Below, piece by piece: positions 17,178-25,357 of a DNA stretch of 64,000 nt (within the stretch, counting starts at the first letter, position 1; each line of letters opens with the position of its first letter). The DNA comes from Lysinibacillus macroides (GTDB lineage: Bacteria > Bacillota > Bacilli > Bacillales_A > Planococcaceae), in assembly GCF_001281525.1 (NCBI RefSeq), contig NZ_LGCI01000002.1, positions 124,001 to 188,000 of the forward strand, in the 5' to 3' direction. A model generated the notes under the pieces. That model was given only the letters and a program-made list of their open reading frames with translations. It was not told where the DNA came from and ran no database searches. A program made the translations under genes and the position numbers.

Positions 17178-17220
17178 AAAAAACGAGATTCTCTTTTATG
17201 ACAGAGAATCTCGTTTTTTT
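17178..17220. terminator. Strong bidirectional terminator
   Basis: A 16-base arm (A-rich, then CGAGATTCTC) pairs perfectly with GAGAATCTCG followed by seven T; only the ten-base loop is unpaired. Confidence 0.9.
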
Positions 17221-17278
17221 CTATCCAATAATCATCAGGTTATTATTCTCCCCTTTTCATAGCTGCATCTTCTAGCCT

Positions 17279-17536
17279 GTTGAAGGAATGTCATCTATTG
17301 TACCAAGATAGAAGTCATTTTCTAAATCCCTTCAACCGCTGAAGCTGTCTACTTATGCAAATAAGGGAGCAATTACAGTTGTAATAACTTGTCAGATGTG
17401 AAACCATTTTTAGACAAACTGCTTTCACATCCTCTATATTGATACACTACAATAATTTTTTCAAGAATATTGCTTGCACATAGATCATAGATATATAGAT
17501 GACGATTAATTTTACACAAGTAATTAATTTGTCATC
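17279..17536. repeat. Three successive inverted repeats in the 390-base gap before yojF
   Basis: The gap 17221-17612 holds no ORF I can support but has three stem-forming pairs. GTTGAAGG/CCTTCAAC spans 17279-17336, with inner ATCTAT/ATAGA. GATGTGAAA/TTTCACATC spans 17395-17431. GATGACxATTAATT/AATTAATxxGTCATC spans 17498-17536. None has a T run. They could be operators or an uncharacterised small RNA. Confidence 0.4.
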
Positions 17537-17612
17537 ATAAAAGCAATCAATTTCCCTTTATGAATTTTTTTTACTATACTTAAAAGTATAAATAACCGAG
17601 AGGAGTGTTAAG

Positions 17613-17963
17613 ATGCAAGAAGTACAAGTAGAGACGTTACAGGAATTATTAAATTCTTTTGCCAACAAAGACGTTTATATTCATCTCGAGACGACAAACG
17701 GTTCTTACGCAGCACACTATGATGAACAATTTTTTAATGCAGGTGCCTTTATTCGCAATGTTAAGATTAATTATGAGCTTGCTAAAGTTGTAGACAATGC
17801 ACCCCATCGTGTTGGTTTAAAATTACCGCATGGTTGGGTCTATGCACAGGGTATTACACACTATGAATTAGATGATTTAGGCCGTTTATTAATGGCTGGA
17901 CTAGATTATACTGGAAAATTGGCTATTGCGCTTGAAATTAGCGAAACGCCATTTTCTTATTAA
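17613..17963 (+). CDS. yojF: YojF-like DUF1806 protein
   Basis: The 116-residue protein matches YojF in its opening (VETLQELLNSFANKDVYIHLETTNGSYA) and in FNAGAFIRNVKINYELAKV and LPHGWVYAQGITHYELDDLGRLLMAGLD. It is soluble and its function is unproven, but the gene is regularly found just upstream of bshB2, as here with a five-base gap, which points to a link with bacillithiol. GAGAGGAG lies seven bases before the ATG. An A/T-rich region with TATACT about 40 bases upstream may be the promoter. Confidence 0.85.
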   Translation: MQEVQVETLQELLNSFANKDVYIHLETTNGSYAAHYDEQFFNAGAFIRNVKINYELAKVVDNAPHRVGLKLPHGWVYAQGITHYELDDLGRLLMAGLDYTGKLAIALEISETPFSY

Positions 17964-17977
17964 GGGGGATGACTATT

Positions 17978-18667
17978 TTGGATTTACAACCACAACGTCA
18001 TATTTTAATTGTTTACCCTCACCCAGATGATGAGGCTTTTTCAATTGCTGGAACAATCGCCTACTATACAAAGAAAATGAATACACCTGTTACATATGCC
18101 TGTTTAACATTAGGCGAGATGGGGCGTAATTTAGGAAATCCACCGTTCGCCACACGCGAATCTTTGCCAGAAATTCGCCGCAAAGAATTGGTGGCGGCTG
18201 CAGAAGCTATGGGTATTCAAGATTTGCGTATGCTTGGTTTGCGCGATAAAACAATCGAATTTGAAGATGATGAAAAAATGGTAAAGCTTATGGAAGGATT
18301 GATTGAGGAGCTTATGCCATCACTTATCTTTACGTTTTTACCAGGCTTTGCTGTTCACCCTGACCATGAGGCAACGGCACGCGCTGTCGTTGAGGCTGTG
18401 CGTCGTATGCCACAAGCTGCTCGGCCTCAAATACTAGGTTGTGCATTTGCTAATGATACCATTGAAAAAAATGGTGAGCCCCATATTGTCTATGATATTC
18501 ATGAAATGAAGATGGACAAAGTTAAGGCCTTGCAAGCACATATCTCCCAAACAGGCTGGATGATGCAAGAAACCGAAAAACGTATTGACGATGGTGCACC
18601 AATGAGCGAAAGCTGGCTTAATGTTGAAAAATTCTATATTATAGACCCTGATAAATATGCAAAATAA
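17978..18667 (+). CDS. bshB2: Bacillithiol biosynthesis deacetylase BshB2
   Basis: BshB2 is a zinc deacetylase that removes the acetyl group from GlcNAc-malate during bacillithiol synthesis. It belongs to the LmbE/PIG-L family: HILIVYPHPDDEAFSIAGTI carries the HPDDE metal motif, and GFAVHPDHEATARAV the second His motif. An ATG at 17969 abuts the GGGGG ribosome site with no spacing. The TTG three codons later is nine bases from it, so MDLQPQRH is the more probable start; product 229 residues. It forms an operon with yojF and ends at a strong terminator. Confidence 0.9.
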   Translation: MDLQPQRHILIVYPHPDDEAFSIAGTIAYYTKKMNTPVTYACLTLGEMGRNLGNPPFATRESLPEIRRKELVAAAEAMGIQDLRMLGLRDKTIEFEDDEKMVKLMEGLIEELMPSLIFTFLPGFAVHPDHEATARAVVEAVRRMPQAARPQILGCAFANDTIEKNGEPHIVYDIHEMKMDKVKALQAHISQTGWMMQETEKRIDDGAPMSESWLNVEKFYIIDPDKYAK

Positions 18668-18671
18668 AAAA

Positions 18672-18712
18672 ATGGTTCTGTTCTCACTATATTTGAGAAC
18701 GGAACCTTTTTC
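18672..18712. terminator. Bidirectional terminator between bshB2 and the TerC gene
   Basis: GGTTCxGTTCTC pairs with GAGAACxGAACC and is flanked by A on the left and TTTTT on the right, serving both convergent genes. Confidence 0.85.
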
Positions 18713-18713
18713 C

Positions 18714-19457
18714 TTAGGCAGCCTTTATTCTATTTATAATATGGACAACGAACGTAATGGAAAAAGCTATTAATAAAAATAGGAAAAATAAATAGTGTGG
18801 CACATGGATACCTAGGACGCTCACAAACATTTTTAAACCAATAACGCCAATAATAATAAAGGCAGTTGCTTCAAGCTCAGGAATTTTTTCTATAATCAAT
18901 AAAAATACACCCGCAATGGTTCTCATCATCAAAATACCTAGCATACCACCAATTAACAGCACCCATACCTGATTAGACACCGCAAAAGCCGCAAATATAG
19001 AGTCAATGGAAAACGCAATATCCATCAGCTCTACTGATATAACTGTTGCCCAAAATGTCCCGAAAATGCGTACCATCAGCCCTGACTTTTTCATCTCCTT
19101 CATATGATCCTCCTGCCCTATTTGAAGAAAATGAGCGATACAAAGCCATCCTAAATATAAAGCGCCTAGTACTTTAATAAACCAAAACTCTACGAGATAC
19201 ACGCCGATTCCTATAAATAAAAACCTAAAAAAGTAGGCGCCTAGCATACCATACATTAATGCTCGCTTTCGTTGTTTATCTGGTAAATGTTTAACAAGAA
19301 CAGCTAGTACAAGTGCATTATCCGCTGATAGTAAGCCTTCTATAAGTATTAAGGAAGAAATAAGCCCCCAGGATACAGGGTCTGTTAGCACCTCCTGCCA
19401 CATTGCCCAATCGAAAAATTGCATATATGTAGATAAAATCCCTTGAAAAATCTCCAA
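18714..19457 (-). CDS. TerC-family membrane protein
   Basis: The 247-residue polytopic protein has the TerC signatures LIEGLLSADNALVLAVLVKHLP (about residues 38-59) and VISVELMDIAFSIDSIFAAFAVS (about 138-160), whose paired Asp residues are thought to handle divalent metal. Bacillus homologues YceF and YkoY help supply manganese to exported enzymes. The length and lack of a CBS domain fit that group. The start is a TTG with AGGAGGG seven to eight bases upstream. No yybP-ykoY manganese riboswitch was found in the 180 bases upstream. Confidence 0.85.
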   Translation of the reverse strand: MEIFQGILSTYMQFFDWAMWQEVLTDPVSWGLISSLILIEGLLSADNALVLAVLVKHLPDKQRKRALMYGMLGAYFFRFLFIGIGVYLVEFWFIKVLGALYLGWLCIAHFLQIGQEDHMKEMKKSGLMVRIFGTFWATVISVELMDIAFSIDSIFAAFAVSNQVWVLLIGGMLGILMMRTIAGVFLLIIEKIPELEATAFIIIGVIGLKMFVSVLGIHVPHYLFFLFLLIAFSITFVVHIINRIKAA

Positions 19458-19519
19458 CAGTCACCCTCCTATCGCTAGTCTAGTATATGCTTGACCATGC
19501 ACGTTATGAGATTTTTTTG

Positions 19520-19534
19520 AGAAATCGCTTACAT
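19520..19534 (+). promoter_or_regulatory. cre-like site (CcpA) in the terC-ilvA intergenic region
   Basis: On the minus strand ATGTAAGCGATTTCT matches every defined position of the cre consensus WTGNAANCGNWNNCW. It lies about 110 bases upstream of ilvA and 65 bases upstream of terC, so either could be the target. Confidence 0.45.
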
Positions 19535-19559
19535 CACAAAATAGACACGGAAAATTTAG

Positions 19560-19574
19560 AATTTACTAAAAATT
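19560..19574 (+). promoter_or_regulatory. CodY-box-like site upstream of ilvA
   Basis: AATTTACTAAAAATT matches 13 of 15 positions of the CodY box AATTTTCWGAAAATT. CodY represses branched-chain amino-acid synthesis in many Firmicutes, so control of ilvA would make sense. A TATCAT -10 candidate lies about 25 bases downstream. Confidence 0.4.
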
Positions 19575-19644
19575 AATGCCAAAAAGTTAATAAAATATGC
19601 TATCATAGATAAATGTTTTAAACGTATAACGGAGGATGAATATT

Positions 19645-20907
19645 ATGGAAGTTGCTGATACGAAAACCGTGCAAGTAGAGAATGTCCTGATTGCACATCA
19701 TTTTTTAAAAGATGTAGTTGTGCATACACCACTACAAAAAAACGACTATTTATCCGAGAAATACGGAGCTAGTATTTATTTTAAACGCGAGGATTTACAG
19801 CATGTCCGCTCCTTTAAGCTTCGTGGAGCCTATTATAAAATTAAAAAAATTGAGGATGAGGCACGTAAGGTTGGCGTTGTGTGCGCAAGTGCAGGCAACC
19901 ATGCACAGGGCGTAGCATATGCCTGTGCCCAATTAAAAATTCAAGCTAGTATTTTTATGCCTCAAACAACACCTAAGCAAAAAATAGACCAAGTGCGAAT
20001 GTTCGGCCGTGAGTATGCGGAAATTATTTTAGCAGGTGATACATTCGATGACTCTGCTGAAAGTGCACAAAGCTATTGTGATGAGCATGGTAAAATCTTT
20101 ATTCATCCATTCGATGATTTCGATGTTATTGCTGGTCAAGGCACTGTAGCAGTAGAAATTATGAATGATATGGAGGAGCCAATCGACTATGTATTTGGCA
20201 GTATTGGCGGCGGCGGCTTAATGTCAGGTGTTTCTGCCTATGTGAAAAACCTTTCTCCTACTAGTAAAATTATAGGCGCGGAGCCTGCGGGTGCTGGTAG
20301 CATGAAGGCTGCCTTTGCCGAGGGTGGCGCAGTAGCACTGGATTGGATTGATAAATTTGTGGATGGAGCAGCTGTAAAATGTGTTGGTCACCACACGTAT
20401 AATGTTTGTCGTCGCTATTTAGACGATATCGTGCTTGTCCCTGAAGGAAAAGTTTGTACAACGATTTTAGATTTATATAATAAGCATGCGATTATTGCAG
20501 AGCCTGCTGGGGCATTATCAGTGGCAGCGCTGGATTTTTATAAGGAAGACATTAAAGGCAAGTCTGTCGTTGTTATTATTAGCGGTGGTAATAATGATAT
20601 CGGTCGCATGCAGGAAATTAAAGAAAAGTCTTTAATTCATGAAGGCTTGCTGTACTACTTTATTGTCAGCTTCCCTCAGCGTGCAGGCGCACTTCGCCAA
20701 TTCCTAACAAGTGTGCTTGGGCCAAACGATGATATTACAACGTTTGAGTATACCAAGAAAAATAATAAAGAAAGTGGTCCTGCCCTTGTCGGCATTGAGC
20801 TTGGTAATCGTGATGAGTACGAAGGCTTACTCGCACGAATGGACGAATTTGGCTTCAAATACAAAGAAGTTAACAACGATATCCAGCTATTTGGCTTACT
20901 CGTTTAA
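19645..20907 (+). CDS. ilvA: Threonine deaminase (biosynthetic, single regulatory domain)
   Basis: The enzyme converts threonine to 2-oxobutyrate, the first committed step to isoleucine, using PLP. At 420 residues it is the short IlvA form of Bacillus. The catalytic part shows SFKLRGAYYKI (PLP Lys), SAGNHAQGVAYACA, GSIGGGGLMSGV (phosphate loop) and SGGNNDIGRM. The ACT-like domain from about residue 335 (YYFIVSFPQRAGALRQFL) should mediate feedback control. GGAGG is nine bases before the ATG at 19645; the ATG at 19636 has no spacing. It is not linked to other ilv genes here. A cre-like site and a CodY-like box lie upstream. Confidence 0.93.
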   Translation: MEVADTKTVQVENVLIAHHFLKDVVVHTPLQKNDYLSEKYGASIYFKREDLQHVRSFKLRGAYYKIKKIEDEARKVGVVCASAGNHAQGVAYACAQLKIQASIFMPQTTPKQKIDQVRMFGREYAEIILAGDTFDDSAESAQSYCDEHGKIFIHPFDDFDVIAGQGTVAVEIMNDMEEPIDYVFGSIGGGGLMSGVSAYVKNLSPTSKIIGAEPAGAGSMKAAFAEGGAVALDWIDKFVDGAAVKCVGHHTYNVCRRYLDDIVLVPEGKVCTTILDLYNKHAIIAEPAGALSVAALDFYKEDIKGKSVVVIISGGNNDIGRMQEIKEKSLIHEGLLYYFIVSFPQRAGALRQFLTSVLGPNDDITTFEYTKKNNKESGPALVGIELGNRDEYEGLLARMDEFGFKYKEVNNDIQLFGLLV

Positions 20908-20912
20908 CATCG

Positions 20913-20946
20913 AAAAGTCTCACTTCTTAGCAAGTGAGGCTTTTTT
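20913..20946 (+). terminator. Terminator after ilvA
   Basis: AAAAGxCTCACTT pairs with AAGTGAGGCTTTTTT; the plus-strand T run follows the stem. Confidence 0.85.
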
Positions 20947-21006
20947 ATTGACTAAAATTTTGTGTTTATTGACCAAACTTAGCATTTTATTGACCAACTT
21001 TTGAAA
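20944..21006. repeat. Three imperfect 21-bp tandem repeats
   Basis: Three 21-base units begin at 20944, 20965 and 20986. Each opens TTTATTGAC(C/T)AA and then diverges. They sit between the ilvA terminator and the NERD gene's terminal hairpin. A period of two helical turns would suit a row of protein-binding sites, but slippage is equally possible. Confidence 0.6.
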
Positions 21007-21013
21007 ATTATCA

Positions 21014-21044
21014 ACAAAACTATCTGACCGCTCGATAGTTTTGT
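21014..21044. terminator. Hairpin downstream of the NERD gene
   Basis: ACAAAACTATC pairs with GATAGTTTTGT over a nine-base loop. The minus-strand T content after the stem is modest, so termination is likely but not certain. Confidence 0.55.
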
Positions 21045-21050
21045 CACTTA

Positions 21051-21989
21051 TTACTTTGCACGTATAATATATTTCCGATTTTTATTTTGACCAACCGCTT
21101 TAAATTTTAACTTTTTTAAAAGATAGTAAGCTGCCCTTTCAGAGGACATATTAAAAAAAACACAAAACTCAGCCTTCGAAATTTGCTCTCCTATTAATAA
21201 ACGATAATCTTGCAAAGCATGCCAAAATGCTTGTTCATCCACTTTATGACAATGCGTGCATCTCCATCTACCATACGTGTAGCTCACAACATATGCAAAG
21301 CTACAATGCGAACATAACGCCCCTTTTCGCAATTCATTTCGCGAAATAGTAAAATTCCATTGTGAAGGCTCATGATGTTGTAACATATAGGTACAGAGCT
21401 CACTTAATTCCTCTTTGTCTATATAAATCGTTTGATGCTGCTTTAGCAATCGCTCAATTCTTTCACCAAGACCACTTACATGTAAAATAGGCTGTGAGCA
21501 TAGGCTAGAGGACATCACCATATTTGGATTTGCCGCCACAACTAAATACTTAATCGGCATTACATAGCCACGCTCATTTAAAAATTTGCTTAAAAATCGA
21601 GCATGTCGCTTCACCTGATCAAAAGGATTGCGAAAGCCCTCTACTTTCCCATCAGCGTGTATTCGAATAAATTGATGCTTTTCCTTCATATACTCAACAC
21701 GGCCTACCATATTTTTAATCTCTATCACTAAAACAAAATTTTGTGTTAAAAACAAAGTATCCATTTGATACATGGATTGAAACTCCACATCATGTAATAA
21801 AACATAAGGCTGTTGTAGATTTATCTCCTGCCATACTTTATCAACGTGCTGTTCGCCTGCATAGCCAGCCCTTACTCGCCTTAACATTTCTTGAAAATAC
21901 TCGTACCTCGTATGATTCTTTGGCAATCTTCTATCAAGTGCTTCTAAGACTAATTGCTTAAAGGACTTTTCCCGCTGTTTCACAAACAT
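21051..21989 (-). CDS. NERD-domain protein with zinc ribbon
   Basis: The 312-residue protein contains a nuclease-related (NERD) domain at about residues 38-160, with AGYAGEQHVDKVWQ, MDTLFLTQNFVLVIEIKNMVG (the Asp and Glu-x-Lys of a restriction-like active site) and FRNPFDQVKRHARFLSKFL. CSHC and CTHC pairs at about 227-250 probably form a zinc ribbon. The C-terminus (about 265-312) looks like a winged-helix segment. NERD proteins are probably nucleic-acid processing enzymes of unproven role. AAGGGGGT lies seven bases before the ATG. It is monocistronic. Confidence 0.8.
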   Translation of the reverse strand: MFVKQREKSFKQLVLEALDRRLPKNHTRYEYFQEMLRRVRAGYAGEQHVDKVWQEINLQQPYVLLHDVEFQSMYQMDTLFLTQNFVLVIEIKNMVGRVEYMKEKHQFIRIHADGKVEGFRNPFDQVKRHARFLSKFLNERGYVMPIKYLVVAANPNMVMSSSLCSQPILHVSGLGERIERLLKQHQTIYIDKEELSELCTYMLQHHEPSQWNFTISRNELRKGALCSHCSFAYVVSYTYGRWRCTHCHKVDEQAFWHALQDYRLLIGEQISKAEFCVFFNMSSERAAYYLLKKLKFKAVGQNKNRKYIIRAK

Positions 21990-22098
21990 TATTTCACCCC
22001 CTTTTCCCTATTATAAAATGACCATCACAACCATTTCATTTTTAACAGTAGCTTTTACTCGATGATTGCTCAATCCCCTTCATTCACCAGCTAAAATA

Positions 22099-22131
22099 TA
22101 AAAAACGCCTATATTTTTATATAAGCGTTTA
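22099..22131 (-). terminator. Terminator of the sigma/anti-sigma operon
   Basis: AAACGC and GCGTTT enclose TATAT/ATATA; on the minus strand the stem runs into TTTTTT. Confidence 0.8.
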
Positions 22132-22144
22132 TCATGTCTCACGA

Positions 22145-22774
22145 CTACACGGCGTTAATAAAGAATCTTCCCTCTTGCGCCTTTATCTCAAAATAATATT
22201 TTTTATTATTTTTTAGACTATCTACTTTAACACTTGTTCCAGGACGTACTCGCAGTTCATCTACTACAATATTGCCATCCTCATCCTTTACTCTTAGCGT
22301 AATATCACTTGGGCTACCCGCTGTATTAACAATCTTCTTGTTCCAAAATATGCTATTATAGATAAGATAATCTTTGGTCTTTGTCCCAGTGTCATTATCA
22401 TTAAAATGTATTTTCTCCCATACCTCCATACTATCTACTACAACAATGGCGGATTTCTTAGGGAAAAAGATTTGATTTACAGCACTTACTTCTTGAACAA
22501 TCAGCATGCTAATAATGGTTATTATAAAGGTAAACACAATAGCTACAAACACTTGGATACGTCGCTTTTTATTGATTTTTTTAAAAGGGGAAATGGCTTT
22601 TTTGGCTTCCTCAGGCATCTGTTGAATATAATCGGTTTGCTGCTGCATTCTTTTTAAGCTCAATCGGCATTTTTCGCACTGTGCTAAATGCTCTTCAACG
22701 ACTTTTCGCGTATCCTCACTACAAATATCATCAATATAGGATGGCAGCAAGTCTTTTATAATATTACAATTCAT
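22145..22774 (-). CDS. Zinc-finger anti-sigma factor, single membrane span
   Basis: The N-terminal domain (about residues 1-45) has the anti-sigma zinc-finger pattern: NCNIIKDLLPSYIDD, then a His with CEKCR two residues later. One membrane segment follows a basic stretch (KKINKKRRIQVFVAIVFTF, about 65-95). The C-terminal half is extracellular and ends in a small beta-rich region (DITLRVKDEDGNIVV). The gene overlaps the ECF sigma gene by about 11 bases and would hold that sigma factor at the membrane. ATG at 22774 has AGGGTGAT close upstream. The inducing signal is unknown. Confidence 0.8.
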   Translation of the reverse strand: MNCNIIKDLLPSYIDDICSEDTRKVVEEHLAQCEKCRLSLKRMQQQTDYIQQMPEEAKKAISPFKKINKKRRIQVFVAIVFTFIITIISMLIVQEVSAVNQIFFPKKSAIVVVDSMEVWEKIHFNDNDTGTKTKDYLIYNSIFWNKKIVNTAGSPSDITLRVKDEDGNIVVDELRVRPGTSVKVDSLKNNKKYYFEIKAQEGRFFINAV

Positions 22775-23285
22775 ACGCATCACCCTGAATCCTTTCCACT
22801 AATTTTAGTTTGGCACGATAATATGTAACCCTTGCCCAGTTTTCACTTTTATCAAATATTTCACCAATTTCTTTAAAGCTAAGATGAATAGATGTTCTTA
22901 ACAAAAATATTTCACGATAAGGTTCATGTAGTAAATGAATTTCTTTGTGTATAGCAATCAATGTATTACGTTTGATAATTTCATCATCTGGCAAATTAGC
23001 ATTAGATGGATTATCCATGTCCATGTAGATCATATTATTACGTTTCTCTTTCTTTAAGTAGTTATAATAGGTATGCTTTGCGATCTGACATAGCCAGACA
23101 GACATTTTACATTCACCGTTATAGCGCTTAATAGATTTTAAAGCCTGATAAAAGGTTTCCTGCGTAAGTTCTTCAGCCAAATCTACATTTGAAGTTAGAC
23201 AAATAAGAAAATGTTTCACATCATTTGCATATGATTCATAAAGGTCACTTAAATCTTCAACCTTCCTCCCTCCTTTTCCCAACAA
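22764..23285 (-). CDS. ECF-type RNA polymerase sigma factor
   Basis: The protein (about 165-173 residues) has region 2 (LYESYANDVKHFLICLTSNVDLAEELTQETFYQALKSI and WLCQIAKHTYYNYLKKEK) and region 4 (LHEPYREIFLLRTSIHLSFKEIGEIFDKSENWARVTYYRAKLKL) of extracytoplasmic-function sigma factors. The start is unclear: a superb ribosome site AAAGGAGGGAGG lies seven bases before a GTT codon (23261), while the in-frame TTG TTG at 23285 precedes it and lacks its own site. It overlaps the anti-sigma gene. An autoregulatory promoter is suggested just upstream. Confidence 0.82.
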   Translation of the reverse strand: MLGKGGRKVEDLSDLYESYANDVKHFLICLTSNVDLAEELTQETFYQALKSIKRYNGECKMSVWLCQIAKHTYYNYLKKEKRNNMIYMDMDNPSNANLPDDEIIKRNTLIAIHKEIHLLHEPYREIFLLRTSIHLSFKEIGEIFDKSENWARVTYYRAKLKLVERIQGDAYEL

Positions 23286-23304
23286 TTTTTATGACAACAC
23301 TTAT

Positions 23305-23332
23305 ATATAGCTTTCGTACACTATTTGTTACA
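23305..23332 (-). promoter_or_regulatory. Possible ECF-type autoregulated promoter
   Basis: On the minus strand TGTAAC is followed after 16 bases by CTATAT. TGTAAC-like -35 elements are typical of ECF promoters, and such operons usually regulate themselves. The -10 departs from the common CGTC core. Confidence 0.3.
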
Positions 23333-23441
23333 AAAATTTTTGATAAAAATATATTTTCGGCTTAATTGTTCAGCCCAGCTGATATGCTGCTGTGAAGTAG
23401 GTTAAAGGTTTATTTAGCTACACTTCACTATCAAGACATAG

Positions 23442-23475
23442 AAAAACAGGTAAAGGATTGCTCCTTACCTGTTTT
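23442..23475. terminator. Terminator after the TrpXYZ-like transporter operon
   Basis: AAAACAGGTAA pairs with TTACCTGTTTT across ten bases; A and T tracts flank it on both sides. Confidence 0.85.
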
Positions 23476-23486
23476 ATCGACGTATA

Positions 23487-24281
23487 TTAACCTAGTAAAG
23501 CACGGTCAGAGTTCATTTTTTCACCGCGAATACGTTCAAATTCAGCCATTAAATCTGGGATCGTTAATGTGTGCTTACGATCTTCCTCGACCTCTAAAAT
23601 AATTTGACCCTTGTCCATCATAATCAGACGATTGCCTAAATCTAAGGCTTGTTGCATATTATGCGTGACCATTAATGTCGTTAGCTGATCCTTGTCTACT
23701 AAATACTTGGTAATGCGCGTAATCAACTCTGCACGAGAGGGGTCAAGTGCCGCCGTATGCTCATCCAGCAATAAAATAGATGGCTTGGTGAAGGTTGCCA
23801 TTAACAGCGATAAAGCCTGACGCTCCCCACCTGATAGCAGACCTACCTTTGCCGACAGACGGTTTTCAAGGTTTAAGCCAAGCATTTCTAACGATTCTTT
23901 AAAAAACTCACGACGTTTTTTAGCTACACCTATACGTAGCCCTCTGCTCTTATTGCGAGAGTATGCCAGTGCCAAATTCTCCTCAATCGTCATCGTTGGT
24001 GCTGTACCTGCCATTGGGTCTTGGAATACACGACCAATATATTGTGAGCGTTTATATTCAGGCAAGCCAGTTACATCATTCCCATCAATGGATACTATAC
24101 CGAAATCGGGTGTTAAAGCTCCTGATATCATATTCATCATCGTTGATTTTCCTGCACCATTACTACCAATGATTGTCACAAAATCACCTGGCTTTAAATG
24201 GAGGTTAATCTCGGCAAGCGCAATTTTTTCATCTGGTGTTCCTTCATTAAAAATTTTATTAATTCCCTTTAATTTAAGCAA
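23487..24281 (-). CDS. ABC transporter ATP-binding protein, TrpZ-like
   Basis: The 264-residue cytosolic ATPase has Walker A GSNGAGKST, signature LSGGERQALSLLMA, Walker B ILLLDEHTAALDP and the switch His in VTHNMQ. It most resembles the ATPase of the TrpX/TrpY/TrpZ family, whose lipoproteins take up tryptophan or related compounds. The start is a TTG with GGAGG eight bases upstream, inside the 3' end of the permease gene, an overlap of eight bases that indicates coupling; the longer frame to 24371 is rejected. It is the last gene of a three-gene operon. Confidence 0.85.
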   Translation of the reverse strand: MLKLKGINKIFNEGTPDEKIALAEINLHLKPGDFVTIIGSNGAGKSTMMNMISGALTPDFGIVSIDGNDVTGLPEYKRSQYIGRVFQDPMAGTAPTMTIEENLALAYSRNKSRGLRIGVAKKRREFFKESLEMLGLNLENRLSAKVGLLSGGERQALSLLMATFTKPSILLLDEHTAALDPSRAELITRITKYLVDKDQLTTLMVTHNMQQALDLGNRLIMMDKGQIILEVEEDRKHTLTIPDLMAEFERIRGEKMNSDRALLG

Positions 24282-25272
24282 GGCCTTTTCCTCCCTGTGC
24301 ACGCTTTGCCTTTCGTTTGCGTTCCTTGCCCTTATTAATAAATTGAGGCAGGATAAGTGCCAAAATAACAATTACAGCAGTAATTAATTTCATATCCCCT
24401 GAATCTAGGAAATCTACGCGCAATGCTAATGCTAAAATAATACGATAAATAACAGCGCCTGCAATAACAGCAAAAGTTGTGCGGATAATTGTCTTTGTGC
24501 CAAAAATAGCTTCACCAATAATAACAGATGCAAGACCAATAACAATCATACCAATCCCCATACTAACATCTGAGAACTTTGAATATTGTGCGATTAAAGC
24601 TCCAGAAAATGCGACAAGTGCATTGGAAAGTCCTAGCCCTAAAATAATAAGTGTATCTGTATTTGCTGAGAAGCTACGAATCATTCGCTTATTATCACCA
24701 GTTGCTCGGATAGCTAGCCCGACCTCTGTTTTTAAGAACCAATCTGCTAATAACTTAATAACAATTGTAATGAGTAATACGATGATCATTACGCTCCATG
24801 TAGCAGGTACTTTTTGAAGACCCATGCTTGATAATAAGTTATTAAGAACAGTGTCGATACCTAAGTTACTCCAAAATGCTTGAAACTTAGAAAATATTGT
24901 TTCTGAATTTAATAATGGAATATTCGGACGACCTATCGTATTTTCTGCAGTTAACCCCATAATTCGTAGGTTAATAGAATATAAAGCAATCATCATTAAA
25001 ATTCCTGATAATAGTGGGTTAATCTTCCCTTTTGTGTGAAGAATTCCTGTCATACATCCAGCAATAAATCCAGCAACAATTGCCACTAAAGTTGCTAAGA
25101 CGGGGTGGTAGCCAAGCAGAACCATTGTTGCTGCTGTAGCCGCCCCTGTTACAAAGCTTCCATCAACGGTTAAATCTGGAAAATCTAACACTCGAAACGT
25201 TAAGTATACACCAAGTGCCATAATTGCATAGATGATTCCTTGCTCCACTGCGCCAAATAATGCTAAAAACAT
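24274..25272 (-). CDS. ABC transporter permease, TrpY-like
   Basis: The 332-residue membrane protein starts MFLALFGAVEQGIIYAIMALGVYL and has about eight to nine predicted helices in the branched-chain-type permease fold, including the conserved LTVDGSFVTGAA near residue 40. AGGAG is 11 bases before the ATG at 25272; the frame to 25305 adds residues unlike the family. It pairs with the substrate-binding lipoprotein upstream and the ATPase downstream. The substrate is inferred only from family resemblance (aromatic amino acid or related ligand). Confidence 0.82.
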   Translation of the reverse strand: MFLALFGAVEQGIIYAIMALGVYLTFRVLDFPDLTVDGSFVTGAATAATMVLLGYHPVLATLVAIVAGFIAGCMTGILHTKGKINPLLSGILMMIALYSINLRIMGLTAENTIGRPNIPLLNSETIFSKFQAFWSNLGIDTVLNNLLSSMGLQKVPATWSVMIIVLLITIVIKLLADWFLKTEVGLAIRATGDNKRMIRSFSANTDTLIILGLGLSNALVAFSGALIAQYSKFSDVSMGIGMIVIGLASVIIGEAIFGTKTIIRTTFAVIAGAVIYRIILALALRVDFLDSGDMKLITAVIVILALILPQFINKGKERKRKAKRAQGGKGLA

Positions 25273-25324
25273 TGTTGAATCATCTCCTAAATTTCTTGTA
25301 TTCATCTTGTTGTTAAATGAAGAT

Positions 25325-25350
25325 AAAGCGGGGATGATTTACCCCGCTTT
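25325..25350 (-). other. Intercistronic stem-loop after the binding-protein gene
   Basis: AAAGCGGGG pairs perfectly with CCCCGCTTT over a seven-base loop, eight bases after the binding-protein stop. Without a full T run it probably stabilises or partly terminates the transcript, giving more binding protein than permease. Confidence 0.65.
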
Positions 25351-25357
25351 GCTTTCA

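Noticed and set aside
19458..19635. Possible yybP-ykoY manganese riboswitch before the TerC gene
   Set aside because: No conserved manganese-aptamer loops could be recognised in the 180 bases available.
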